Assembly: GCA_964200185.2 (NCBI GenBank)
Contig: CAXNAD020000058.1
Span: 1-33,974, forward strand
Direction of reading: 5' to 3'
DNA from: Choristocarpus tenellus KU-1152
Taxonomy: Eukaryota > Phaeophyceae
DNA: 33,974 bases
Under the pieces are notes generated by a model. That model did no database searches and had not been told where the DNA came from. It saw only the letters and a program-made list of their open reading frames with translations. Below are positions 24,801 to 31,861 of this stretch, one piece after another. The stretch's first letter is position 1. Each line of letters begins with the position of its first letter. Position numbers and translations under genes: made by a program.

Positions 24801-27800
24801 AATCCTTGTTCCCTTCCAGATTTATGTTTTGAGACATATTGCAAGAATAGATTTATGCAGAACATGCCCTTACAGAGTGGCACAGGTCCTATTTCCAGTC
24901 TAGGTGCTGGGACGGCTTCTTTTCCAGGCATTTAGATTTGCAGGACCCTACTCAAGAGTGCATGTACTAATATGGGCAATATAACAGCACTCAAGGTAGT
25001 TGGGAACTGCTTAGACGTTGATAGTAGAGTGCATTGTGAAGGAGGTGCGTACAGCACATCTTAATAATTGTAATATAATTTTGTTCCCCTCCCTTGCAAG
25101 GTGAGGTATTTCCAATCAGTACTGATAGCATGCCTTAGTTTCCAAAATATCAGGATGAAGATTTGAGTGCTTCTTATTCACTCGAAGAATAGACAAGACA
25201 GGAGAACAGGCTATATTCACGCCAATATTGTTGTTTCTGTACAAAACTGATTAAGCCATAAGAAATTTGAAATAGCATAGGGCTAGAGAAAAATGTCACC
25301 CACCCGAACCTTAGCAGGAATGGGGTCTCAATGAATAGATTCATCCACCACCAAAGGCGCAGGTGCATTTGGAGGTAGTGTAACATGTATGCAACAATCT
25401 AGTCCTTCACAACCTGTCCTAGCTGACTTGAGCATTCACTGTAGAAGAATTGTATGCAATACCTGAGAAACACAAGTACCCTTGAAATAGAGCTAAGAAC
25501 GTTTCAAGGGAAGTAAGAAAAGGAACCACTCTTGTGGCTAACCTGATGTCCAGATCGAGGTTCAGGTAATTCCCCAGTTGCATCTATCTCCATCCACTCC
25601 CATGTCTCAAGGTCAAGCACCTTTAAATAAAAAGGGAAAAGTGAAGTTAGGGCGAAGGCTGTGCCATGAACTTAAGGCTGAGCGCCAAAGCATTTAAGTG
25701 GGTAGGGCTGCATCTGCTTGGGATCTTAAATCCAATGTGGCAATATTGACGAATTTTGGCTATTGAGTTTGTTAGCAAGTGTCAATATCCTTGCTATGGA
25801 TATTACTTCTTTAGTCCCATACATTTTACCTACTCCGAAATCTGAATGTTCACACAGAAAAACCTAAAAAGGGTATAAAATACCCTTTGGAAGCGAGGCC
25901 CCAAACAGATAAACAGGGGAAAATTCCTACCCTCTCAAATACTTTAGCTCTGAAATATCTTGCAAAGTAGATTCATTCTCAGAGAATAGTATGAAGGGTT
26001 TGGGAATGAATAGGAATGAATATTTTCTTGGGCAACTAGAAGTAAAAAATATGGAAATAACCTTATTCTACTAGAGTGCTGTGAGATCAATGCACAAGAA
26101 CCAGAGGTGCCAGATGCATGCACTGGATTGTAGTGCATTTTATACACAGCTGCAGCAGGCTCAAAGTATCTGGGGGGGGGGGGTGGCGACTGTCCATTCG
26201 GAGCCCATTTTTCCATGTCACGATTTTTTGGTGATTTGGTTGCATGTGTAGGATGGATATTGCAAGTGCTCTTCTCCTGGTCGGGGCCCAAATGCACACC
26301 CTGGTGTAGACCCCCCGCGCCCCCCCCAGATACTTTGAGCCAGCAGCATATATACCCTTGAACGAGAGGGTGGTGGAATGCCATATGAAACACCCATAGC
26401 GAGGTGAACGGCTCTATAACAACAAATCTTGGTCCTCACATGGAGATGTACTTACAAACTATACCGTGGAAGCGAGGTAATATCCACCTGTTTCTCCTGC
26501 ATATATTCTTGGTGTGAGTATATCAAGAGACAGCAGCTGCATTATGTTACAAATAATGGAGTAGTCTTGTCCACAAGGCAACTGTTTTAGTTAGTAAGGC
26601 TTGTTCTTGATCAGTAGTTCTCAGGAGCAATATCAACCTCAATATCTAATTGGGACTAGAACCATGGTTCCACCATATACTCCCTCAGAGAGTAGAGATA
26701 TGATGCAAGTTTTAAAAAGATAAAACGACAACTCAAAAACAGAGTATTGAGGTGTTGAGTTTTCCAAACAAGAGGATTTATGGGGCTGTGGATTCCAAAC
26801 TGCACTTGCAGCTCATGGTGCTGACTGAACCCAAGTCCTGCTTAGGCCAAATTGGTTGAGAATATCTATCAATTGATTGAAAAGTAGTGCTTGTGTCCTG
26901 TATGAGGCCATGGCTTAATATGGTCTCAGAGACAAAATTGGTGTATGACAATCAAATCAAAGACCAACAAACTTCGAGGGGAGCAAATCCTTCCACTTTT
27001 ACATAGAGTACCAGACATCTATGGTCCATGGCATCAAGAAATGCTGGAGATTGCTTCCTGTTTCACTCTACATGGGGCTCATTCAAAAAAAACTATCCAT
27101 AGCGAATATTGCAGGTCGGTTTGATTTTCAGTTTGGTCCAATGCCTATCTACTGAAATAAGGATGTGTTGGTTTGAATTCTACATGAGAACAAGTCAGAC
27201 AAACTTTGAGTTGACAGATGCCTCAGGACTGTATATGCAGGCCTGTGGGCTGTGCAAGTAACGTACATGAACTCTGAAATAATTTTCTAATATTTTTGAT
27301 GCCTTCCTTGACGCTGAACACTCCCGACTGTCACCCAAGAGCATTCCACACCACATCAAAAGCCCTGCTACAGCATTGAATATCATATGGGTACTAGACT
27401 TGACTGCCTTCACGTGTACTGTATAACAGGCCCAGAATATACTCAAGTAGGTCTGAGTAGATACAACGCACTGCCTCTCTTGATTGCAATAATCCAACCA
27501 CCTTAATCAGTTGTACATGGTGTGGATAAGATCACAAAACGGAGGAATTCAATCAGGAGGAGGAAATCGATAAGAAGGCAATACTTATACACACGCACAT
27601 GAACGTCGTTAAAGTCTTGGCGGCTGAATCCAGGCCCACCGTAGCCTCCAAAGACAACAAGGGAGCTTCCAATTACATTTCCAGAGTGTGAGCCCCTGGG
27701 ATCTGGACAACCCTTCCACGGCTTCTTGAAGGTTACAGTACCTGCACGATCATTGATGAAAAAGAGGAAAAAAGTTTTTTTTTCTATTTGGATTTTTTTT

Positions 27801-28821
27801 TTTAGGAGAGACTGGAAGCTAGGCAACAAAAAGTAGGTTTTCAAAGACAGAAAAAATGAAGTATCATGTATTTTGCCCCCCATCACTATGCACTCAGGAC
27901 CAGTTCAACATTTGCACTTAGGATTACATTGCACTGACCTGATTGGGGGAAAGTTGTTTGTTCCACCTCACTGCTCTCAGTTCACGGAAGAAAAGTTCAA
28001 AGTGTTCACTCACCGTCTTCTGCCTCCTCGGTGATGCCTGGTTGTGGTTGGGACCACTTATCACACACAGTGTCAAGCAACCACAGGTCGTTAAATCGTA
28101 CACTGGATGACTGGAAGCCTCCAAAGATGATGAGGGTACCCTTGTCATCGACAGATGCTGTGTGATGCCAGCGTGCTGCTGGGTACCTTGCCGGAGTACT
28201 GACCTTTTGCCAGTAGAACTCCACCGCTGTTACAAAAAAAAAAGCTGTAGTGAGACCGCCTTCGTTTCGTTTGTAGGCGTATCCACAAAACCGAGGACAC
28301 ACAATAATATTATCACAAGAATACTTTCAATTTCCATTTTAGCCATTATCTAAAGAGTGTCTGAAATTACGGCGAAATAGCAGAATATTGAGGCTGTGTG
28401 TGGGCTGAGAGATAACAAACCTAAAGAACTCACCATTACTCATATCCAACTTGTACATGTCATTTGTAGGTCCAGGAGGCCTCTTCTGAGGAACACCTCC
28501 GAAGAGATAACCCATGCTCCCGACAACGGTAAATGAGTGACCAGATCGTTTTGTGGGCACCTGTGGGAAGACAACGTTTCTGATAAATGTCCATATTTGC
28601 GTCCAACCAGACCTCAAGCCTTTTAGTCCTACTCTTCCAAAGTTCGGGTACCTTGCACTGTTGCTGGAATAATTTGAATACAAGGCTAGACTCATTACAA
28701 CCTCATCGCTAGCTCACAGTCCTTGCCAACAACGAGCACTTACATCTCCCATGCACTTGGGCTTATCCCAGTGCATCTGAGGAGCAGCTTGCTGTTGGAA
28801 GGCGAGAATAGGGAGTCGCAT
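1122..28821 (-). CDS. ODA11: Outer-arm dynein alpha-type heavy chain (kelch + filamin N-terminus), 5' part of gene, spliced
   Basis: This is the force-producing heavy chain of a flagellar outer dynein arm, an AAA+ ATPase that walks on axonemal doublet microtubules. I traced 38 exons, nearly all with GT-AG borders, and reading phase is kept at every junction except across one gap (7426-5790). The order is kelch propeller, IPT/Ig and filamin repeats, tail, linker, AAA1. Kelch plus filamin repeats in front of a dynein tail is the architecture of the Chlamydomonas alpha chain. The AAA1 part (motifs [41 protein letters not shown]) fits the alpha/beta class and not the gamma class. The alpha assignment is inference from this combination. 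The rest of the motor is outside the window; family members have about 4,500 residues. The start is taken as the ATG at 28821; an ATG 15 codons in (28776) or an upstream exon are alternatives. Confidence 0.88.
1662..1915 (+). mobile_element. MITE-like element family 1, copy 1 (diverged)
   Basis: Begins AAAGCCTTTCAAGAGGGTAG and ends with the inverted form CTACCCTCTTAAATGCTTTG. Inside are CCGCGTCCATTTGGGGTCC, CAATGTTGCGATTTTTT, TTTTACCTACTCC and GCCAAGTGCCAAACGGACAA, shared in order with the other five copies. The terminal repeats are diverged, so this looks like an old copy. It lies in the dynein intron between exons 36 and 37. Confidence 0.8.
2477..2506. repeat. (AC)15 microsatellite
   Basis: Perfect AC repeat. 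On the minus strand it is (GT)n and sits only about 14 bp upstream of the dynein acceptor at 2463, between the expected branch point and the acceptor. Confidence 0.95.
3807..5038 (-). other. ODA11: Dynein intron 31, about 1.2 kb
   Basis: Joins VEE to [10 protein letters not shown] in phase 0. AT-rich, with an (AT)n tract at 4961-4991 and no recognisable gene or mobile element. Confidence 0.7.
4961..4991. repeat. (AT)n microsatellite
   Basis: AT tract with one imperfect start, in the dynein intron just downstream of exon 31. Confidence 0.9.
5039..8735 (-). CDS. ODA11: Dynein exons 26-31: linker, C-terminal part
   Basis: Exons: 8735-8511, 7961-7906, 7522-7426, 5790-5729, 5515-5421 and 5153-5039. 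Exon 26 carries [38 protein letters not shown] and [17 protein letters not shown], the standard end of the linker region. Exon 27 ([19 protein letters not shown]) has the length expected between the HTPK and RPNAV segments and joins in phase on both sides. Exon 28 gives [10 protein letters not shown]. Exon 29 gives [18 protein letters not shown], exon 30 [20 protein letters not shown], exon 31 [16 protein letters not shown] and [10 protein letters not shown]. Between exons 28 and 29 the family normally has another 35-45 residues; I could not find a convincing exon in 5791-7425, and the phases (0 out, 1 in) show that at least one is missing from my model. Confidence 0.82.
5791..7425 (-). other. 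ODA11: Dynein interval holding an unassigned exon or exons
   Basis: Family comparison predicts 35-45 residues between [10 protein letters not shown] (exon 28) and SDPAQIILL (exon 29). Open stretches with possible splice borders occur at minus 6643-6586 ([14 protein letters not shown]), near 6955-6890 ([16 protein letters not shown]) and near 6290-6180, where a strong GTAAGTATC donor is present. None is convincing as dynein and none gives a full phase-consistent chain. Confidence 0.5.
7765..7830. repeat. About 24-bp tandem repeat, three units
   Basis: Units follow the pattern ATTATTTTCATGATCATTCT; the last is partial. Each unit holds the palindrome ATGATCAT or part of it. It lies in the dynein intron between exons 27 and 28. 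Confidence 0.85.
8254..8304. repeat. 27-bp direct repeat, two units
   Basis: ATGTAAAG followed by C or A, then AAACAACAATACT, occurs twice in tandem with one mismatch. Intronic, no function suggested. Confidence 0.85.
9991..10020. repeat. 10-mer tandem repeat (TTTGTAGTAA)3
   Basis: Three exact units inside the 6 kb dynein intron. Confidence 0.9.
10683..10931 (+). mobile_element. MITE-like element family 1, copy 2 (perfect 18-bp terminal inverted repeats)
   Basis: The first 18 bases, AAAGTATCTTAGAGGGTA, are exactly the reverse complement of the last 18, TACCCTCTAAGATACTTT (10914-10931). It is about 250 bp long with no coding capacity. The central palindrome is only partly kept (ACCTACTCC then GGAGTAGG). 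It lies inside the 6 kb dynein intron. Confidence 0.88.
13796..14044 (-). mobile_element. MITE-like element family 1, copy 3
   Basis: Inverted relative to copies 1 and 2. It starts AAAGTATCTTAGAGGTTACA and ends CTCTACCCTCTAAGATACTT. The central palindrome is strong: ATTTTACCTACTCCGAAA pairs with TTCGGAGTAGGTAAAAT (about 13871-13909), able to form a cruciform or hairpin. If the element end includes the adjacent GAGTG and GCCTC, a 4-bp direct repeat AACA flanks it. Confidence 0.85.
14693..17773 (-). CDS. ODA11: Dynein exons 20-25: start of the linker (DHC_N2) region
   Basis: Exons: 17773-17678, 17342-17234, 16546-16440, 15758-15618, 15129-15032 and 14843-14693, about residues 853-1086. Family motifs appear in the expected order: [16 protein letters not shown] (the RPRHW motif of dynein linkers), then [59 protein letters not shown] and [13 protein letters not shown]. 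The linker is the lever that swings across the AAA ring during the power stroke. The junction at 17234/16546 only keeps frame if the donor is GC (AG|GCAAGC), giving [11 protein letters not shown] heptamer microsatellite lies just past the exon 20 donor. Confidence 0.88.
16660..16830 (-). mobile_element. tRNA-derived SINE-like element
   Basis: On the minus strand the head (16830 down to about 16760) reads like a tRNA: A-box-like GGTGGTAAAGTGGTACG, then B-box-like AGGATCGAATC about 38 bases later, resembling a tRNA-Gly. It then runs into unrelated sequence (CTGCATTCCCATCTCCCTAG and on), as SINEs do. It lacks a good acceptor stem. Where the tail ends is a guess. Confidence 0.55.
16855..16990 (+). 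mobile_element. Second tRNA-like SINE fragment, opposite strand
   Basis: Contains a B-box-like ACGTTCGAATTTC at about 16902-16914, preceded by a degenerate head (CACTGGTATGTCAATC) and followed by GATTGCCTTCCCTACTTC, a body reminiscent of the neighbouring minus-strand element. The two heads lie back to back. Weak on its own. Confidence 0.35.
17628..17670. repeat. Heptamer tandem repeat (GATATTA)6
   Basis: Six copies of a 7-bp unit. It begins 8 bases into the intron after the exon 20 donor on the minus strand, so length changes could affect the donor context. Confidence 0.92.
18207..19768 (-). CDS. ODA11: Dynein exons 15-19: helical tail segment
   Basis: Exons: 19768-19617, 19354-19184, 19089-19032, 18756-18541 and 18272-18207, about residues 632-852. 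The protein is rich in charged helical segments: [73 protein letters not shown]. This corresponds to the tail part of the heavy chain, which binds intermediate chains and other heavy chains. Two junctions needed a choice. Exon 16 must end at 19184 (donor GTAGCG) to keep phase with exon 17; the stronger-looking donor at 19201 would break the frame. Exon 17 ends at the TGG before GTCAGG. Both choices are inference from reading phase. Confidence 0.72.
20178..22868 (-). CDS. ODA11: Dynein exons 10-14: IPT/Ig-like and filamin-type repeats
   Basis: Exons: 22868-22719, 22242-22075, 21351-21184, 20612-20523 and 20342-20178, about residues 385-631, all in phase 0. The first two give an IPT/Ig-like fold ([17 protein letters not shown], then [11 protein letters not shown]). 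The next three make a filamin repeat: QARDK joins [16 protein letters not shown], then the diagnostic [19 protein letters not shown] and [10 protein letters not shown], closing with CGSPF. A very charged loop (about residues 509-535, [20 protein letters not shown]) sits between strands of this repeat and looks like an exposed lineage-specific insert. Filamin-type repeats in the alpha chain extend the tail outside the motor; their partner is unknown from the sequence. Confidence 0.85.
21450..21690 (-). mobile_element. MITE-like element family 1, copy 4
   Basis: Starts AAAGTATCTTAGAGGGTACG; the other end, CTCTACCCTCTAAAGTACAT, is diverged. It carries TTTTACCTACTCC with GGGGTAGGTAAGA as the central inverted repeat. 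It lies just 5' (minus-strand sense) of the dynein exon at 21351. With ends extended to GAGTG and GACTC a 4-bp AGAG repeat flanks it; this is tentative. Confidence 0.8.
23265..28821 (-). CDS. ODA11: Dynein exons 1-9: six-bladed kelch beta-propeller
   Basis: Exons: 28821-28744, 28560-28434, 28226-28014, 27741-27599, 25620-25543, 24505-24263, 24121-24020, 23656-23598 and 23373-23265, about residues 1-384. Each blade shows the kelch pattern of a PR..H-type start, a hydrophobic strand with GG, then a NDxxxLD strand and [111 protein letters not shown]; then [18 protein letters not shown]. In the Chlamydomonas alpha chain this propeller sits at the extreme N-terminus, near the arm's base and neighbouring arms; a contact role here is inference. 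Introns in this part reach 2 kb (25621-27598) and hold mobile elements. Confidence 0.88.
24506..25542 (-). other. ODA11: Dynein intron 5, about 1 kb
   Basis: Splits PRSGHQ from [14 protein letters not shown], phase 0. No repeat or gene recognised; the short open frames inside are unsupported. Confidence 0.65.
25687..25946 (+). mobile_element. MITE-like element family 1, copy 5 (diverged)
   Basis: Same orientation as copies 1 and 2. Starts AAAGCATTTAAGTGGGTAGG, ends CTACCCTCTCAAATACTTTA. Internal landmarks AATCCAATGTGGCAAT, TTTTACCTACTCCGAAA and CCAAACAGATAAACAGG are kept. The right arm of the central palindrome is lost. Confidence 0.78.
26158..26341. mobile_element. MITE-like element family 2, complete copy with 6-bp target duplication
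   Basis: The ends are GCTCAAAGTATCTGGGGGGG and its inverted form, with CCCCAGATACTTTGAGC at the right. Directly outside both ends stands CAGCAG, a perfect 6-bp direct repeat as left by cut-and-paste insertion. The body, about 180 bp, has no coding capacity. The terminal AAAGTATCT is shared with family 1. Confidence 0.82.
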
Positions 28822-29830
28822 ACATTGGGTAGGTGGAGTTATATTCAAACTTTAAAATGGATTGGAGTAGCTTGGATGTCTATCCTGACCAGTCTCTAAT
28901 CTAGGCAAGGCTGAGTAATCGTGTCGAACAGTTCCATGAAGCATACTTTCTTTAGTGAGTGAATGATGTTATCTAGTTATTCACTGGATAGGTGTTGGCA
29001 GAGTATATTGTTTGCACTGTTCTGTGTACCTAGGTCCTTTTTGCACACTGCAAGGGGTAGTGAGTGGAGTCGGAGAAGGACATAATGGGAAAAGTGAACT
29101 ACATCAAGAAGATGCACACTCTTAAGGAAAAATAAACAAACCGCTTTAAAGGCTAACCCCTTACCATGCTTCTGTCTTTGCTAACAAGGTGGTGGCACTT
29201 GGAGGTGTGTACACCGCAGGGCTCTTCAATCTTCTTTTGGAGATCTCTGGAATAGTTTAAGAGGCAATAGAGTTGAAGGCTTAAACGATACCCGACCTTT
29301 GGGGAGATCCCCAACGCCTTAGGCGCGGGTGAGACAAAGAGGTGTGACAAGTACGGGCTTGTGTATTCAATTCTTGATTGTAATGAAAATATATCCTCTT
29401 CTTATTGAGCAACGGGAGATAACGGTTACATGAACTTGCAGTTACTGAATATAAAATCCAAATGATTAGTGTGCGTAAGAAGTTGCAATCTATAATTTGA
29501 AACCTAGCCGGAATAGATAGGAGGGGCTTAGAAATTTCTTGAGTTACACTATCAAATTTTAGCCACTCTGCTTCGGGGTTGCCTGCAACTATTTGTTGAC
29601 CAGTAATCGAGGGGGCGAAGAAGGAGAACTGAGAAGGTTGATTCAAACTACAAGGTCGGCATTGTGCTACCCCAAGATGTACTCCGAGGCAATACAAACA
29701 ACTATTCCAATGTAAAGAGGACGACATTGGTGTCCTTTAGAGGAGTGCGCTGGTCCTCGCATTGCTACTTGTACTATACTCCCCCGTTGTAGCCTGAACG
29801 GGACAAGGAGGGTCCACTGGTTGAATTGCA
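28822..29830. promoter_or_regulatory. Divergent intergenic region between dynein and SPEF2 starts (candidate bidirectional promoter)
   Basis: About 1 kb separates the proposed dynein start codon and the SPEF2 start codon, which read away from each other. I see no convincing conserved protein here. A 148-codon open frame on the minus strand (29727-29281) has no kelch or dynein similarity I can recognise; part of it could be 5' UTR or an upstream non-conserved exon of the dynein. No clear TATA box was identified. Co-expression of the two flanking flagellar genes from this region is inference from their layout and known shared role. Confidence 0.5.
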
Positions 29831-31830
29831 ATGTCAGACTTACTGCTCAGGTGGGTGACGGCGTTTCTATCTTAATTAGGTCGTTATACAGGTGTGGAAT
29901 GATTACCATCGAGAATTTTTTTGCTTTGCAAATCCCTCACTACTTCTGCAAGATCTTGTTCTTGGTGGTGTTGTAATTCAGCAGACCGCTATAGGTATGC
30001 ATCGCGTATACTTCCTCTACAATATATGCAACTGCAGAGCTCACATCCCGCCAGTTGGAAGAAACAAACTCGAACATATCCACCCCAAAGATGTATGCAA
30101 TCCTAGCTAATTTCAAAAACCAATGGCCCAACGGCCACAAGAATTGCTACCACCAAGCTTGAGGCATGATCATCTATTCTAAATCAGATTAAGTATTTTC
30201 CCACCAATACGGAGACGAGAGAAATATCATTTCGCATCATTAAAAAAGAAAAGCTAAATGAAGTCAGAAGTTTGATTTCACAACTGACACGTGCGGCGGA
30301 GCAGGTGGCTAAATGAGGACTTGAACCTAAAGCACACCGTGCTTAACCTAGAGCAAGACTTTGGCAACGGATTTCTTCTTGGAAAAATCCTTAACATGCA
30401 CAATCACCAGCAGGATTTCGACAAGTTCCAGGTGGAACAATGGTTGCTACTGTCCCTTGGAATAAATTACAGTACAGCTCGTCTCATGATTAGAATACAG
30501 TGGAGTGCCTGTTGCTGCCTACCATGCAGAAGAAGTATGTCGCAACATCTTCTTCTGTAGGAGGCCTACCACTTCATATACCAGAATGATAGTATACCAT
30601 ACTACATACTTCTCTGTGATAAAGTTGCTTCATAGGTCTTCCACTTAATGATGAGAGAGTGAATTCTGCTGCCTTACTAGAGTAGCACCATTGCTTGGCA
30701 CAGTTTCTCACTAGAAATGAGACGAAAAATAAACTAGATACAGGTCTGCAAAGTTGTATGAAGCCCTCAGTATATCTATTGGTTGAAGTAATTTCTTTCC
30801 AATTTGCACTATGCCTAGAGGCTGGCTGAAATGAGTACTACGGCAATGGATGATTTAGGTCCAGAAAATAGTGCTGTGAATCGAGAACCCTGACCCTATC
30901 CCTAATCATATCCCCTATCGAAGAATGTTTATTTTATCGACTCGAAAATCTTGATGAACTCAATTGAATGAAAGATTCAGAACGAAAGATTCTGTGCAGC
31001 GATTAAGGAAATACACCCATAGCACCAGGCACTCACTGTGAGATGGCAGTGAGGAAATGACAATTGCTGCGAGAAGATTCAATGTAAAATGAAATGACAA
31101 TTGCTGTACAAATGCTTAAGAAACCAATGACAAAATAGAAGGTCTTGGATTACAACCTTAATTGAATAGGCGAATAATTTAATCAATTTTTGCACCATGA
31201 TTCGCAGCAGACTACTGTAGGAACAATGCAGCATGTGCTTGCTGTTTTCAGGGGAAGATCAAATCCAGTGAATCCTCCATTACCCTGCTTTCTCTCTAGG
31301 ACACAATCTACGTCGAGGAAAGTTTTTCCATCTTTGTGAGACTTGCTAGATTCCCACATCTTGCCAAACTACATAGAAAAGGTAAAATGCTTTTGATATA
31401 GGAACTTGAACATAACGAGTGCTTCCGTGCTGCTGCTAGGATCTTGGTACATCTGATGCAAAAGTGAACAATTTCTGCCGCCTGGAACCTTCCTTACGGC
31501 ACCTTGGAGTCAAATTCAATGCTCAAGTAGCATGTTCAATCATGCAAGGCAGATCTGGTTTCATTGCCACAGTGCTGTACCAGGTGAACTATTATACATG
31601 CCTACCAGCGTCATGGAAGCTCCTCGATGGCAGTATAGATTGGTAGCAAATGGCTGTGCTCAATAGACGGATTGTGAGTTGCTATGTGTAAGGGGATTGT
31701 GTCTTGTTCCATCCATCAAATGGAAAATGTGGCATTAACCTTGCAGTCCTGATTTTTCTCTTCCCAATGATCATCTCGGTGCTTACACACATACAACATG
31801 CAGGCAATATTCAGGTTGGGACTCGAGTCA

Positions 31831-31861
<31 letters not shown>

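Larger units (their letters stand above)
25621..27598 (-). other. ODA11: Dynein intron 4, about 2 kb, with two inverted-repeat elements
   Basis: Separates FNDVH and VLDLETWEW of the third kelch blade, phase 0. It contains a family 1 MITE (25687-25946) and the complete family 2 element (26158-26341). The remainder, about 26400-27598, shows no gene I recognise. Confidence 0.75.

Noticed and set aside
29281-29727. 148-codon minus-strand open frame upstream of the dynein start, as the true N-terminus.
   Set aside because: It shows no kelch pattern and no clear phase-compatible junction to exon 1; kept only as possible 5' UTR or upstream exon.
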